Notes under the pieces: generated by a model
What the model was told of the DNA's origin: nothing
The model's database searches: none
What the model saw: only the letters and a program-made list of their open reading frames with translations
In this document: piece by piece, positions 37,181 through 46,921 of the stretch
Layout: each line of letters begins with the position of its first letter
How positions within the stretch are numbered: position 1 is the first letter of the stretch
Position numbers and translations under genes: made by a program
Origin: Vibrio methylphosphonaticus
GTDB taxonomy: Bacteria; Pseudomonadota; Gammaproteobacteria; Enterobacterales; Vibrionaceae
Direction of reading: 5' to 3'
Length of the DNA stretch: 64,000 nucleotides
Assembly: GCF_023634655.1 (NCBI RefSeq)
Contig: NZ_JAMKMS010000002.1
Span: 124,001-188,000, forward strand

Positions 37181-37291
37181 AAAGTAAACCCAATAACTCT
37201 AAACGCTACCAATAAAGAGGCTGGCGTTGTCACTTTAATGAAGGGACGACGATAAAAGAGCTTCTGGTTAGCCATCAAAAGGAAAAGAACC

Positions 37292-39001
37292 ATGACACAC
37301 AGATGTAACCCTCGCTTAGACACAGAGCGCTCCATCCAAGCACCACGTGGCACAACACTGAATGCCAAATCTTGGTTAACAGAAGCGCCGCTGCGTATGT
37401 TGATGAATAACCTTGATGCAGAGGTGGCAGAGCACCCTCATTCACTTGTGGTCTACGGCGGAATTGGCCGCGCGGCGAGGGACTGGGCTTGTTATGACAA
37501 AATTGTTGAAGTACTAAAGCGTCTCGAAGAAGACCAAACCCTTCTAGTGCAGTCGGGTAAACCTGTCGGTGTGTTCCCTACTCACAAAGATGCACCTCGC
37601 GTACTCATCGCCAACTCAAATCTTGTGCCGCACTGGGCAACTTGGGAGCATTTTAATGAGCTCGATAAAGAAGGTCTTATGATGTATGGGCAGATGACCG
37701 CTGGCTCATGGATCTATATAGGCTCTCAAGGCATTGTGCAAGGGACCTACGAAACCTTTGTCGCCATGGCAAAACAACATTTTTCTGGTGATCCAAAAAA
37801 TAAATGGATTCTCACCGGTGGCTTAGGTGGCATGGGCGGAGCACAGCCACTTGCTGCCACCATGGCAGGCTTTTCAATGATCGCCGTTGAATGTGATGAA
37901 TCGCGCATCGATTACCGATTAAACACGGGTTATGTCGACACCAAAGCGCATTCCATTAGCGAAGCGCTGTCTATTATCGAGCAAAGTGATACGCCAATCT
38001 CTGTTGGATTACTGGGCAATGCCGCCGATGTTTACGCTGAAATGGTCGCGAAAAATATCACCCCAGATGTGGTCACTGACCAAACATCTGCTCACGACCC
38101 ATTAAACGGTTACTTACCCCAAGGTTGGAGCATGGAGCACGCCAAGTCTCAAAGAGAACAGCACCCAGAGGAAGTCGTCAGAGCGGCGAAAGCCTCTATG
38201 GCTGTACAGGTTCGTGCCATTTTAGAAATGCAGGCTAAAGGCGCGGTCGCCACCGATTATGGCAACAACATCCGCCAAATGGCGCTAGAAGAAGGCGTCG
38301 ATAATGCTTTTGATTTCCCAGGATTTGTCCCGGCTTACATACGACCGCTATTTTGTGAAGGCATCGGCCCCTTCCGTTGGGCTGCCCTGTCTGGCGATCC
38401 AGAAGACATCTATAAAACCGACCAAAAAGTGAAAGAGCTGATCCCCGACAACCCTCATCTTCACAATTGGTTAGACATGGCCAGAGAGCGCATTCAATTC
38501 CAAGGCTTACCAGCCAGGATCTGTTGGGTCGGTTTGAAAGACCGTGAACGACTTGGGCAAGCCTTTAATGAAATGGTGAAAAATGGCGAATTATCTGCGC
38601 CGATTGTCATTGGTAGAGATCACCTCGATTCAGGCTCTGTTGCCAGCCCTAACCGAGAAACAGAAGGCATGATGGATGGTTCCGATGCGGTTTCAGACTG
38701 GCCTTTATTAAACGCTCTGCTCAACACAGCAGGAGGGGCAACATGGGTATCACTTCATCATGGCGGCGGCGTCGGTATGGGCTTTTCACAGCATAGTGGC
38801 ATGGTGATCTGCTGTGATGGCAGCGAGGATGCCTCTCGCAGAATCGGTCGTGTACTTCATAATGACCCCGCCACTGGTGTCATGCGTCATGCGGATGCCG
38901 GTTATGACATTGCCAAAACATGCGCAACCGAGCAAGGGCTTGATTTGCCGATGCTCGATACTCAGTCTACCAGCAGCCACTCTCAGCACAACAATGGTTA
39001 A
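37292..39001 (+). CDS. hutU: Urocanate hydratase
   Basis: HutU adds water to urocanate, using tightly bound NAD+ as the electrophile. The 569-residue length is typical. Conserved blocks include [87 protein letters not shown], the active-site area [21 protein letters not shown] and [20 protein letters not shown]. The ribosome site AAAGGAAAAG lies just upstream. The long gap to hutG suggests that hutUH may also have their own promoter. Confidence 0.96.
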   Translation: MTHRCNPRLDTERSIQAPRGTTLNAKSWLTEAPLRMLMNNLDAEVAEHPHSLVVYGGIGRAARDWACYDKIVEVLKRLEEDQTLLVQSGKPVGVFPTHKDAPRVLIANSNLVPHWATWEHFNELDKEGLMMYGQMTAGSWIYIGSQGIVQGTYETFVAMAKQHFSGDPKNKWILTGGLGGMGGAQPLAATMAGFSMIAVECDESRIDYRLNTGYVDTKAHSISEALSIIEQSDTPISVGLLGNAADVYAEMVAKNITPDVVTDQTSAHDPLNGYLPQGWSMEHAKSQREQHPEEVVRAAKASMAVQVRAILEMQAKGAVATDYGNNIRQMALEEGVDNAFDFPGFVPAYIRPLFCEGIGPFRWAALSGDPEDIYKTDQKVKELIPDNPHLHNWLDMARERIQFQGLPARICWVGLKDRERLGQAFNEMVKNGELSAPIVIGRDHLDSGSVASPNRETEGMMDGSDAVSDWPLLNALLNTAGGATWVSLHHGGGVGMGFSQHSGMVICCDGSEDASRRIGRVLHNDPATGVMRHADAGYDIAKTCATEQGLDLPMLDTQSTSSHSQHNNG

Positions 39002-39011
39002 GGAGCCTATC

Positions 39012-40544
39012 ATGTTAAAACTCGTTCTAGAACCAGGTCAGTTGTCACTGAAACAATTGCGTCAAATCAGCCGTTCACCAGTTAATTTGTCACTTCACCC
39101 CGATGCCTTTGAAGGTATCGAGGCCAGTACGCGTGTTGTCGAGCAAGTCATTGCCGAGGATCGAACCGTGTATGGCATTAACACCGGTTTTGGGTTGCTT
39201 GCCAACACCCGAATCGAACCAGAAGACCTCGAAGTCCTTCAAAAAAGCATCGTACTCTCTCACGCAGCGGGCATCGGCAAACTCATGAGCGACGAAACCG
39301 TACGTTTAATGATGTTGCTAAAAATCAATAGCTTAGCCCGAGGCTACTCAGGTATCCGTTTACCCGTCATTCAAGCATTAATGGAACTGGTTAATTCTCA
39401 GGTTTACCCTTGTGTCCCTCAGAAAGGATCCGTGGGCGCATCAGGTGACCTCGCACCACTAGCCCATATGAGCACCATTTTGTTGGGAGAAGGCGAAGCC
39501 AGACATAATGGCAAAATCATCAGTGGCCTTGAAGCGCTACAAATTGCTGGATTGACGCCAATCACCCTCGCACCGAAAGAAGGGCTCGCCTTACTTAATG
39601 GTACGCAGGCTTCCACCGCCTTTGCGCTAGAAGGGTTGTTTGTTGCTGAAGACCTCTTTGCTTCGGCCACTCTGTGCGGCGCCATGTCCGTTGAAGCCGC
39701 TCTTGGTAGCCGACGACCGTTCGATCCTCGTATTCATCGTGTACGAGGACATCGCGCACAAATGGATGCCGCCCTCGCCTACCGACATCTTTTAGATCAA
39801 TCGAGTGATATCGGCGACTCTCACCAAGTCTGCGAAAAGGTTCAAGATCCGTACTCCCTGCGGTGCCAGCCACAAGTCATGGGCGCCTGCTTACAGCAAA
39901 TACGAAATTCAGCGGAAACACTGGAAGTAGAAGCCAACGCCGTGTCTGATAACCCCCTCGTATTTGCAGACGACGGTGATATTATTTCTGGCGGCAACTT
40001 TCACGCAGAGCCCGTCGCAATGGCAGCGGATAATCTGGCACTGGCCATCGCTGAAATTGGCAGTTTGTCAGAGCGAAGAATGGCGCTACTCATAGACAAT
40101 GCGCTAAGTAAGCTCCCGCCATTTTTGGTTGATAACGGCGGGGTAAACTCAGGTTTTATGATCGCGCAAGTGACCTCGGCCGCACTGGCGAGTGAAAATA
40201 AAACCCTCGCGCACCCGGCATCGATAGACAGCTTACCCACTTCAGCAAACCAAGAAGATCACGTATCGATGGCCACCTTTGCCGCTCGCAGACTGCGTTA
40301 CATGGCAGAAAATACCCGAGGCATTCTCGCCGTTGAATATTTAGCCGCAGCTCAAGGATTAGATTTTAGAGCGCCATTGCTCTCATCTCCAAGAATTGAG
40401 CAAGGCAAACAGCTACTTAGGGAGTCCGTCGCGTTTTACGATAAGGATCGCTACTTTGCTCCTGATATCGCCAAAGCAAACGACATTATTAAACTGGCGC
40501 TGCATCACCAGCTAATGCCGGAAAATATCTTACCAAGTATCTAG
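39012..40544 (+). CDS. hutH: Histidine ammonia-lyase
   Basis: HutH deaminates histidine to urocanate. The 510-residue protein carries the MIO-forming triad A143-S144-G145 in [15 protein letters not shown], plus [13 protein letters not shown] with the catalytic Tyr and [21 protein letters not shown] start at the ATG at 39012 with AGGAG a few bases upstream; an upstream in-frame ATG lies inside hutU and is not plausible. It begins ten bases after hutU and ends the operon at a terminator. Confidence 0.96.
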   Translation: MLKLVLEPGQLSLKQLRQISRSPVNLSLHPDAFEGIEASTRVVEQVIAEDRTVYGINTGFGLLANTRIEPEDLEVLQKSIVLSHAAGIGKLMSDETVRLMMLLKINSLARGYSGIRLPVIQALMELVNSQVYPCVPQKGSVGASGDLAPLAHMSTILLGEGEARHNGKIISGLEALQIAGLTPITLAPKEGLALLNGTQASTAFALEGLFVAEDLFASATLCGAMSVEAALGSRRPFDPRIHRVRGHRAQMDAALAYRHLLDQSSDIGDSHQVCEKVQDPYSLRCQPQVMGACLQQIRNSAETLEVEANAVSDNPLVFADDGDIISGGNFHAEPVAMAADNLALAIAEIGSLSERRMALLIDNALSKLPPFLVDNGGVNSGFMIAQVTSAALASENKTLAHPASIDSLPTSANQEDHVSMATFAARRLRYMAENTRGILAVEYLAAAQGLDFRAPLLSSPRIEQGKQLLRESVAFYDKDRYFAPDIAKANDIIKLALHHQLMPENILPSI

Positions 40545-40574
40545 ATTCTTTTTCTAACAGGGCTATCTCTACAA

Positions 40575-40616
40575 AAACCGTGCATGAATACTCGTTTTCT
40601 GCGCGGTTTATTTTTT
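40575..40616 (+). terminator. Terminator of the hut operon
   Basis: AAACCGTGCA and TGCGCGGTTT form a ten-pair stem with one G-T pair, followed by six T's, about 30 bases after the hutH stop. Confidence 0.75.
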
Positions 40617-40803
40617 GTAATCCAAAACTAGCTTTATAAGAAAACCACAGCGGATAATTTTGTTTGAGACGCACAAATCAATTCGAATACCAAATAGAAC
40701 CCATACCCCCTTCCGATAGGTGATCAGCATAGTATTGTTGCAGCACATTAAACCCTACCTATAATGCCGTCCAATCTATTGTTTACTTAGCGCTTACTCT
40801 CCA

Positions 40804-41361
40804 ATGAATAACTTTCGCATGAACGATTTATACATAAAACCTGTAATAGTTAGGGCCTTCCTTTTACTTGTTACCCTAGTTCCAACATTATCCTTTGCCT
40901 ACATTCCAACTCATTTTTACCTTAACGCTGGATTAGGCGGCAACAGTGCTGAATTTGGACCCACCTTAGCATTAGGCTATCAAATTAATAACCATGTAGG
41001 GATTGAAGCTTCCTATCTAGACTGGAGCGGTGAACAAAATGGTAGCCTTTGGAACAGCAACTACCAAGAAAAATGGCATACTCATTCTGCCTCTCTGCGC
41101 TCTACCTTACGTTATCAGGTATCCGGCCCATTTTATGTTGGAGCCAAAGGAGGACTAAGTTACTCTTCCACATCTTATTCAAATTCAGAGATGTCCATGG
41201 TCCCCCAGCAATCAAACAACCCGTTAGATCTTACCATTGGGTTATTTTTAGCGGCCAATATGAATTCATTGTCACTACAGGTATCTCATGACATCATCCC
41301 CTTCGGCGGACAGCTTGGTGTACAAGGCCTAACATTTTTCAACGTAGGTTTTGCATTTTAA
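40804..41361 (+). CDS. Outer-membrane beta-barrel protein
   Basis: A 185-residue exported protein with a signal peptide (about 1-32, cut after SFA) and alternating hydrophobic strands such as HFYLNAGLGGNSAEFGPTLA, GIEASYLDWSG and FYVGAKGGLSYSSTSYS. It ends in Phe (NVGFAF), the usual C-terminal signature of barrels inserted by BAM. This looks like a small eight-strand barrel of the OmpA/OmpW-like or Ail type. The specific function is unknown. Another ATG at 40819 could be the start. Confidence 0.75.
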   Translation: MNNFRMNDLYIKPVIVRAFLLLVTLVPTLSFAYIPTHFYLNAGLGGNSAEFGPTLALGYQINNHVGIEASYLDWSGEQNGSLWNSNYQEKWHTHSASLRSTLRYQVSGPFYVGAKGGLSYSSTSYSNSEMSMVPQQSNNPLDLTIGLFLAANMNSLSLQVSHDIIPFGGQLGVQGLTFFNVGFAF

Positions 41362-41494
41362 AAAGATGATTGGAGATTCTCTGATCCCCGATCACAAAAT
41401 AACCTAAACGTGATGGCGCTATAGTGTTATATTTTCTATTAATCTTATGATAACTAGACATAATTTTTATACGACAAAGAGACTTTACAAGACT

Positions 41495-42130
41495 ATGACA
41501 CCTAGAATGCAGCTTATTATTTTTGATTGTGACGGTACGTTAGTCGATAGCGAACGTCTTTGTAATCTTGCCTTGGAGCGTCAACTTGCTGAAGTTGGTG
41601 TTCGCTACAGTGCGGAACAGCTCATCACCCATTACCGTGGCGTTAAATTCACTGAAATCTTGTCCAGTATTCAATCTGAACGCCAACTGACGCTTCCCAA
41701 GTCGTTTGAGGCAGAGTATCGCCTTAAAGTTCGTGATCTCTTCGACCTACAATTAACCGCCAATGAGGGGGTTGCCGAAGTGCTAGAGTCTCTCACTATC
41801 CCTTTTTGCATAGCCTCATCAGCACCACGCGCCAAAATAGAACATGCTTTACACGTTACCGGGCTGGAAAAATACTTCGACAACACAATATTCAGCGCTC
41901 ATGAGGTGGGCTCATGGAAGCCAGAACCTGAGTTATTTTTACATGCTGCACACGCGATGGGGTTTGCCCCAGAACATTGTTGTGTCGTTGAAGATAGCTT
42001 AGTGGGTTTGCAAGCGACGCACCGAGCAGGAATGACCAGTGTTTACTACGCCCCGCACTTGGAAGAGATTGACGTGTTTGGTTCTACTCATATCCAGCAT
42101 ATGTCTCAGTTGCTCAATATTATTCGGTAA
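41495..42130 (+). CDS. HAD-superfamily phosphatase, YieH/beta-PGM-like
   Basis: A HAD hydrolase of about 211 residues with motif I IFDCDGTLVDSERL, motif II IASSAPRAKIEHAL, motif III Lys in GSWKPEPELFLHAA and motif IV VVEDSLVGLQATHRAGM, with a helical cap between. It resembles the sugar-phosphate phosphatases YieH/GPH. The start is uncertain: ATGs at 41447, 41495 and 41507 are in frame and none has a strong ribosome site. I prefer 41495 because motif I then lies near the N-terminus as usual. Confidence 0.85.
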   Translation: MTPRMQLIIFDCDGTLVDSERLCNLALERQLAEVGVRYSAEQLITHYRGVKFTEILSSIQSERQLTLPKSFEAEYRLKVRDLFDLQLTANEGVAEVLESLTIPFCIASSAPRAKIEHALHVTGLEKYFDNTIFSAHEVGSWKPEPELFLHAAHAMGFAPEHCCVVEDSLVGLQATHRAGMTSVYYAPHLEEIDVFGSTHIQHMSQLLNIIR

Positions 42131-42161
42131 TCTATTTAATAAAGCCAGCCAGTGGTGGCCA

Positions 42162-42908
42162 TCACGAAAGCCCATCGATGGTAAGTTTTATCCCTGAGAG
42201 TAACAAAAATAGATAGCACAATCGGTATATCCATTGCTGGCTAACACGATGTAATAACCACACCCCTAGTTGTACTCCGACTGGGGCAAGTGGCATCAAA
42301 ATAAGCGCGGTGAATATGTTGACTCTATCGAACTCACCAAGGGCGGTATAAGGAACAAGCTTAACGAGATTAACTAACCCAAACAACACGGCCATTGTCG
42401 CGACCAGTACCACTTTTTCCAGTCTCAGTGGCAACATATAAATACTCGCAGGTCCGCCGCCCGCATGAATAGCGGTACTAGAAAAGCCACTCCATAAACT
42501 CCAGAACCACGCGCCCAACTTTCCTGCTGGTTTTTGCTTATTCGCGTCCACCAACCAGTATTGCCCGAAAAATAGCAATGAAAGTGTACCGATCAGTAAT
42601 TTAAGGCCAGCTTCTGGGGTAACGCTCAAGAACAACCCAGCCAACACAACCCCAAGAATCGCCCCAGGAAGCATCCGCTTAATCACAGAATAATCTGCAT
42701 TGCGGTAATGATGCTTCACAGCAAACACATCCATTACGCATAGTATCGGCAACAGAATTGCAGCGGCTTGTGTCGGAGCAATGGTCATCGCCATCAAGGG
42801 CACTGCGATAATACCTAATGCTCCGCCTAATCCGCCTTTACCAATGCCATAAATCAGCACAGCAGGAATCGCGGTGATGTAAAACCACGGGTCAGTCACC
42901 AATAACAT
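42162..42908 (-). CDS. TauE/SafE-family anion exporter
   Basis: A 248-residue membrane protein with about eight helices and the TauE/SafE signature GIGKGGLGGALGIIAVPLMA in the first repeat and WSGFSSTAIHAGGGPASIYM in the second. Members export sulfite or organosulfonates; the anion here is unknown. It lies 54 bases downstream of an IolE-like gene on the same strand, so the two may form an operon. Confidence 0.88.
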   Translation of the reverse strand: MLLVTDPWFYITAIPAVLIYGIGKGGLGGALGIIAVPLMAMTIAPTQAAAILLPILCVMDVFAVKHHYRNADYSVIKRMLPGAILGVVLAGLFLSVTPEAGLKLLIGTLSLLFFGQYWLVDANKQKPAGKLGAWFWSLWSGFSSTAIHAGGGPASIYMLPLRLEKVVLVATMAVLFGLVNLVKLVPYTALGEFDRVNIFTALILMPLAPVGVQLGVWLLHRVSQQWIYRLCYLFLLLSGIKLTIDGLS

Positions 42909-42962
42909 AACCCGCTCCCTGACCCGCGTTTATCTGCGCCCTTTCCATTAAGAGAGAAACCA

Positions 42963-43841
42963 CTAGCCAAATCCTTTGGCAAACAAAAAATCACGGCTTT
43001 GTTTAATATCGGTTAACGTTCCAGCGGCGTTTTTCGGGTCTCGCTCTTGCTCGATAGTGATCCAATCAGAGTAACCAATTTCCTTTAGCGCCAAGTGCAC
43101 CGCCGCATAGTCTACGACCCCCTCACCAATGGGGCACATCACGCCTTGTGCACACGCTTGCCAAAAACCGACTTTATTTTGAATAACCTGGGCAAACACT
43201 GCCTGATTAATATCTTTGAAATGTACGTATTCCAAGCGAGAAGCGTAGTCAATTAAGCTTTGAGCCGGATCCATGCCGGCATAATGCAAGTGCCCCGTAT
43301 CCAAGCAAAGGCCTACCTCATGATGGGTAAGATCAGCCAGCATCCGGTCAATTTCATCACGGTATTCAATGTAGCCCCCCGCATGAGGGTGAACAACAGG
43401 TCGAATACCATAGTGAGCGGCAATGATCGCAATTTCGCGAATCGTCTGCATCATGGTGTCCCAATGCTGATCATCAAGCCGCGGTGCTTCATTGCTTAGC
43501 CCTGCGCAGGCGCTGCGACAGTCATTAACACAATCAATCACCACAACTTTTTTACTGCCAATACGTTTTAGCATCGAGCATAAGTCATGGGCTCTAGCCA
43601 ATATACTTTCTTTATCTTCAATCGATGAAAGTGGCTCAAAGATAGTCCCCGCGCAAATTGTTAAGCCACTTTCTAACATCGCGGTACTGACACCATCGCC
43701 TTCAAGAGGCATATAGCCGTATAACCCTTGATACCCCGCTGATTTTCCTTCCGTTACGACGGTGGTCCAGAGCGGGTTGTTCACATTTGTCGCCGATTCG
43801 ACTCCCCAACAACAGGGTGCACACGCGATAAAGTTATTCAT
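42963..43841 (-). CDS. IolE/xylose isomerase-like TIM-barrel protein
   Basis: A 292-residue sugar-phosphate isomerase/epimerase-type barrel. It begins ACAPCCWGVESATNVNNPLW, close to inosose-dehydratase IolE starts, and carries VVHPHAGGYIEYRDEIDRML, GLCLDTGHLHYAGMDP and YVHFKDINQAVF, which bear the usual metal ligands (His, Glu, Asp). It ends with the acidic ITIEQERDP. A 2-keto-myo-inositol dehydratase role is possible, but no other iol genes were seen. The neighbour is a sulfur-type anion exporter. Confidence 0.75.
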   Translation of the reverse strand: MNNFIACAPCCWGVESATNVNNPLWTTVVTEGKSAGYQGLYGYMPLEGDGVSTAMLESGLTICAGTIFEPLSSIEDKESILARAHDLCSMLKRIGSKKVVVIDCVNDCRSACAGLSNEAPRLDDQHWDTMMQTIREIAIIAAHYGIRPVVHPHAGGYIEYRDEIDRMLADLTHHEVGLCLDTGHLHYAGMDPAQSLIDYASRLEYVHFKDINQAVFAQVIQNKVGFWQACAQGVMCPIGEGVVDYAAVHLALKEIGYSDWITIEQERDPKNAAGTLTDIKQSRDFLFAKGFG

Positions 43842-44067
43842 GACTATCCTCTTTGTGATGGGTTGATACCGGCATTTAATCAGTGCGGTTATGGTGGCGC
43901 TCTCACCTAATCAATATACTCTAAACCCCTCTTGCTTCATTTTGCATTTATGCAAACCGCGTTTCTGCCAATGGCTATAACACACCTGTCACTGCGTCTT
44001 TTAGAATGGATTCATCACTAAACATTTAGCCGCTACTTTCGGCGTACATTGATTACAGGATATAACC

Positions 44068-45279
44068 ATGGAACCTATCTATATTGTCGCAGCAAAACGC
44101 ACGCCAATAGGCAGTTTTAACGGTGCCCTATCTCCGGTTTCCGCCCCAGCACTGGGCGCGGCGGCTATTAAAGGTGCGCTAAGCCAATGTCATATCAACC
44201 CCACCCTGATTGATGAAGTGATCGTCGGTAATGTCCTTAGCGCGGGCATTGGCATGGGCCCCGGTCGTCAAGCAGCAATGCAAGCTGGCATTCCAGAAAC
44301 GATACCGGCCTACACCCTCAACATGATTTGTGGCAGTGGTATGAAAACGGTCATGGATGCGGCCAGTCATATTAAAGCAGGGGATGCAGAGATTGTTGTC
44401 GCGTGCGGTATGGAAAGTATGTCGCAAGCGCCATTTGTCCAGACTCACCAAGTCCGAAGCGGCGTTCGCATGGGCAATATTTCTTTAGAAGATAGCATTA
44501 TCACTGACGGTCTAACCGATGCCTTTAATCAATACCACATGGGCATAACCGCAGAAAACATCGCTGAGTCGCTCTCTATCTCGCGTGAAGAGCAAGATGA
44601 ATTCGCTTTACACAGCCAATTGAAAGCCGCAAATGCATTGGAGACTCACGGTTTCAGAAGCGAAATCGAACCAATAGATGTGTCGTTACGTCGTCAGCAA
44701 TATACCGTTGAAATGGATGAGTATCCAAAGGCGAACACCACATCAGATAGCCTAGCTCGCTTGCGTCCTGCGTTTAAAAAAGAGGGAACCGTGACTGCAG
44801 GCAATGCTTCTGGCATTAACGACGGCGCCGCTGCGATTATTTTGGCATCAAAGTCAGCCGTAGAACGATATCAGCTGCAACCGATAGCGGAAATTATTGG
44901 TTATGCTCAAGCTGGGTTATCTCCCGAAGTGATGGGATTGGGGCCCGTTCCGGCCATCGCCAATGCACTTGAAAGAACCGCGTTATCACTGCAAGACATC
45001 GAGGTTTTTGAGCTCAACGAAGCCTTTGCCGCTCAAGCGCTTGGTGTGACCAAGCAATTAGCTGAACAACACAATGTCGACCAAAGCTGGATTCTCGACC
45101 GCACCAACCATAATGGTGGCGCCATTGCATTAGGCCATCCACTCGGTGCATCCGGTATCCGAATTTTGGTCAGCCTCGTGTATGAGCTAGAAGGTCAAGA
45201 CAAAGACTATGGACTTGCGTCACTTTGTATTGGTGGAGGAATGGGTACCGCCGTGATCGTTAAGCGATGTGTTGCTTAG
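44068..45279 (+). CDS. atoB: Acetyl-CoA C-acetyltransferase (thiolase)
   Basis: A 403-residue thiolase II that reversibly condenses two acetyl-CoA into acetoacetyl-CoA. The nucleophilic Cys lies in NMICGSGMKTVMDAASHI, the active His in NHNGGAIALGHPLGASG, and the acid-base Cys in LASLCIGGGMGTAVIV. Length is typical. It precedes atoD and atoA, so the module probably breaks down acetoacetate to acetyl-CoA. Confidence 0.92.
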   Translation: MEPIYIVAAKRTPIGSFNGALSPVSAPALGAAAIKGALSQCHINPTLIDEVIVGNVLSAGIGMGPGRQAAMQAGIPETIPAYTLNMICGSGMKTVMDAASHIKAGDAEIVVACGMESMSQAPFVQTHQVRSGVRMGNISLEDSIITDGLTDAFNQYHMGITAENIAESLSISREEQDEFALHSQLKAANALETHGFRSEIEPIDVSLRRQQYTVEMDEYPKANTTSDSLARLRPAFKKEGTVTAGNASGINDGAAAIILASKSAVERYQLQPIAEIIGYAQAGLSPEVMGLGPVPAIANALERTALSLQDIEVFELNEAFAAQALGVTKQLAEQHNVDQSWILDRTNHNGGAIALGHPLGASGIRILVSLVYELEGQDKDYGLASLCIGGGMGTAVIVKRCVA

Positions 45280-45376
45280 CGGCCCACTTCTTAACCTTGT
45301 AAATAAGAATAAAATGATAACAAGAAATTACGCTAACAACGCCTAGTGCTAAGCCAACTCTGTATAAGGGCAAATT

Positions 45377-46033
45377 ATGAGAAAGAAAATCACCGCCAAC
45401 GACATTGCCGAAAAACTGCATGATGGCATGACCATCATGATTGGTGGTTTTATGGCAAATGGTGCACCAGAAGGTCTTATCGACCTGTTACTTGAGCACA
45501 ACATTAAAGACATCACGCTAATCTCCACCGATACAGGCACGCAAACATCTGGTTCAGGTCGCTTAATTGCAGCCAAGCGTATTAAAAAACTCTTTGCCTC
45601 TCACATAGGGACAAACCCAGAAACTGGCAACCAAATGAACGCTGGCACATTAGACGTTGAGCTTGTTCCTCAAGGCACGTTAGCGGAGCGTATTCGAGCG
45701 GGAGGCGCAGGATTAGGCGGAATTCTCACCCCTACAGGCTTAGGCACCATGGTGGCGGAAGGAAAGCAAGTCCTCAACATAGATGGGAAAGATTACTTGT
45801 TAGAAAAACCACTACGTGCCGATCTCGCCTTTATTCGGGGTTCGCGTGTGGACGTAAAAGGCAACGTTTTCTACAACAAGACAACGCAAAATTTTAACCC
45901 ATTAATGGCAACCGCCGCTGATCTCGTCATTGTTGAAGCCGAATCTTTGGTGCCGCTTGGCGATATAGAGCCGGAAAGTGTCCACACTCCAGGACTTTAC
46001 GTCGATTATGTTTATCAAACGGAGGCAAAATAA
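45377..46033 (+). CDS. atoD: Acetate/acetoacetate CoA-transferase subunit alpha
   Basis: The 218-residue alpha subunit of a family I CoA-transferase, which activates acetoacetate by taking CoA from acetyl-CoA or similar. Conserved segments are DGMTIMIGGFMANGAPEGLI, FASHIGTNPETGNQMNAG, PQGTLAERIRAGGAGLGG and FYTPTG-like FLTPTGLGTMVAEGK (here ILTPTGLGT). Its TAA shares a base with an ATG that opens the next, problematic reading frame. Confidence 0.92.
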   Translation: MRKKITANDIAEKLHDGMTIMIGGFMANGAPEGLIDLLLEHNIKDITLISTDTGTQTSGSGRLIAAKRIKKLFASHIGTNPETGNQMNAGTLDVELVPQGTLAERIRAGGAGLGGILTPTGLGTMVAEGKQVLNIDGKDYLLEKPLRADLAFIRGSRVDVKGNVFYNKTTQNFNPLMATAADLVIVEAESLVPLGDIEPESVHTPGLYVDYVYQTEAK

Positions 46034-46088
46034 TGACGAATTTCCTCTCAACTCTGTCACTTTATGGTAACGCCCCTATCGGTGAAAA

Positions 46089-46754
46089 ATTACTGATAAA
46101 GCCGCCATTCGCCGAAACATAGCCTGGCGCGTTGCACAAGAGTTAAACGATGGCGATGTGGTCAATTTAGGGATTGGTTTGCCCTCACTTGTCGCTAACG
46201 AAATCAATAGCGATATTGAGCTGCTTCTTCAATCGGAAAATGGTTTACTGGGCATTGATGCCATCGCTAATGAACGTAATCGTGACGCCGATTTAGTCAA
46301 TGCCGGTGGTCAACCCATTACCGCAAGTATCGGTGCCAGCTATTTTGATAGTGCAGACTCTTTTACCATTATTCGTGGTGGGCATGTGGACGTCACCGTG
46401 CTGGGCGCATTGCAAGTTGATGAGCAAGGGAACCTCGCGAACTGGATCATACCTGGAAAAATGGTCCCAGGCATGGGCGGTGCGATGGATTTGGTCGTCG
46501 GTACTAAGAAAGTCATTGTGGCAATGGAACACACAGCAAAAGGTAAACATAAGCTACTAAAAACCTGCTCATTGCCATTAACCGCTCTCAATCAAGTGGA
46601 TATGGTTGTCACAGAAATGGGCGTTATTACTATTTGCGGCTCACAAATGATATTGACCGAAATAGCCCCAGGTTACAGCCCAGAGGAAGTCCAGCAAGCT
46701 ACAGAAGCAACACTTGTGATCCCCAATCCGTTACCTATTATGCCGCAGCCCTAG
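46089..46754 (+). CDS. atoA: Acetate/acetoacetate CoA-transferase subunit beta, start region abnormal
   Basis: The beta subunit carries the catalytic Glu in LLQSENGLLG, preceded by GDVVNLGIGLPSLVA and followed by GGHVDVTVLGALQVDEQGNL, MVPGMGGAMDLVVG and EMGVITI, and the rest looks intact. The 5' end is odd. Homology continues upstream of the GTG at 46158 through IRRNIAWRVAQELNDG to an ATT codon at 46089, just after an in-frame TGA at 46083. The well-placed ATG at 46033 (GGAGG upstream, overlapping the atoD stop) lies in another frame, which ends at 46122. Either translation starts at AUU 46089 or a base is missing in the A5 run at 46085-46089. The gene may be impaired. Confidence 0.75.
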   Translation: MTDKAAIRRNIAWRVAQELNDGDVVNLGIGLPSLVANEINSDIELLLQSENGLLGIDAIANERNRDADLVNAGGQPITASIGASYFDSADSFTIIRGGHVDVTVLGALQVDEQGNLANWIIPGKMVPGMGGAMDLVVGTKKVIVAMEHTAKGKHKLLKTCSLPLTALNQVDMVVTEMGVITICGSQMILTEIAPGYSPEEVQQATEATLVIPNPLPIMPQP

Positions 46755-46838
46755 CGGTAGCTTATTACGTTAGCAACCGTAATTACGCTACGTACTGCTA
46801 TAACGTTATAAACCGTTATGACGCTCCACGTCATTGTT

Positions 46839-46883
46839 GCCCATATTGACCAGCTTGAAAAAGTCGGCAGTATGGGCTTTTTT
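46839..46883 (+). terminator. Terminator after the ato genes
   Basis: GCCCATA and TATGGGC enclose a loop of about 25 bases and are followed by six T's. Confidence 0.75.
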
Positions 46884-46921
46884 ATTTAACTAGAAACTAT
46901 TCGTTCCTCTGTTCCCTACCA

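Noticed and set aside
41447..41494. Extended N-terminus of the HAD phosphatase
   Set aside because: Adds a basic tail before motif I and lacks a ribosome site; treated as an alternative only.
44000..44067. Sigma-54 promoter before the thiolase gene, as in E. coli ato
   Set aside because: No GG-N10-GC core with proper flanks was found.
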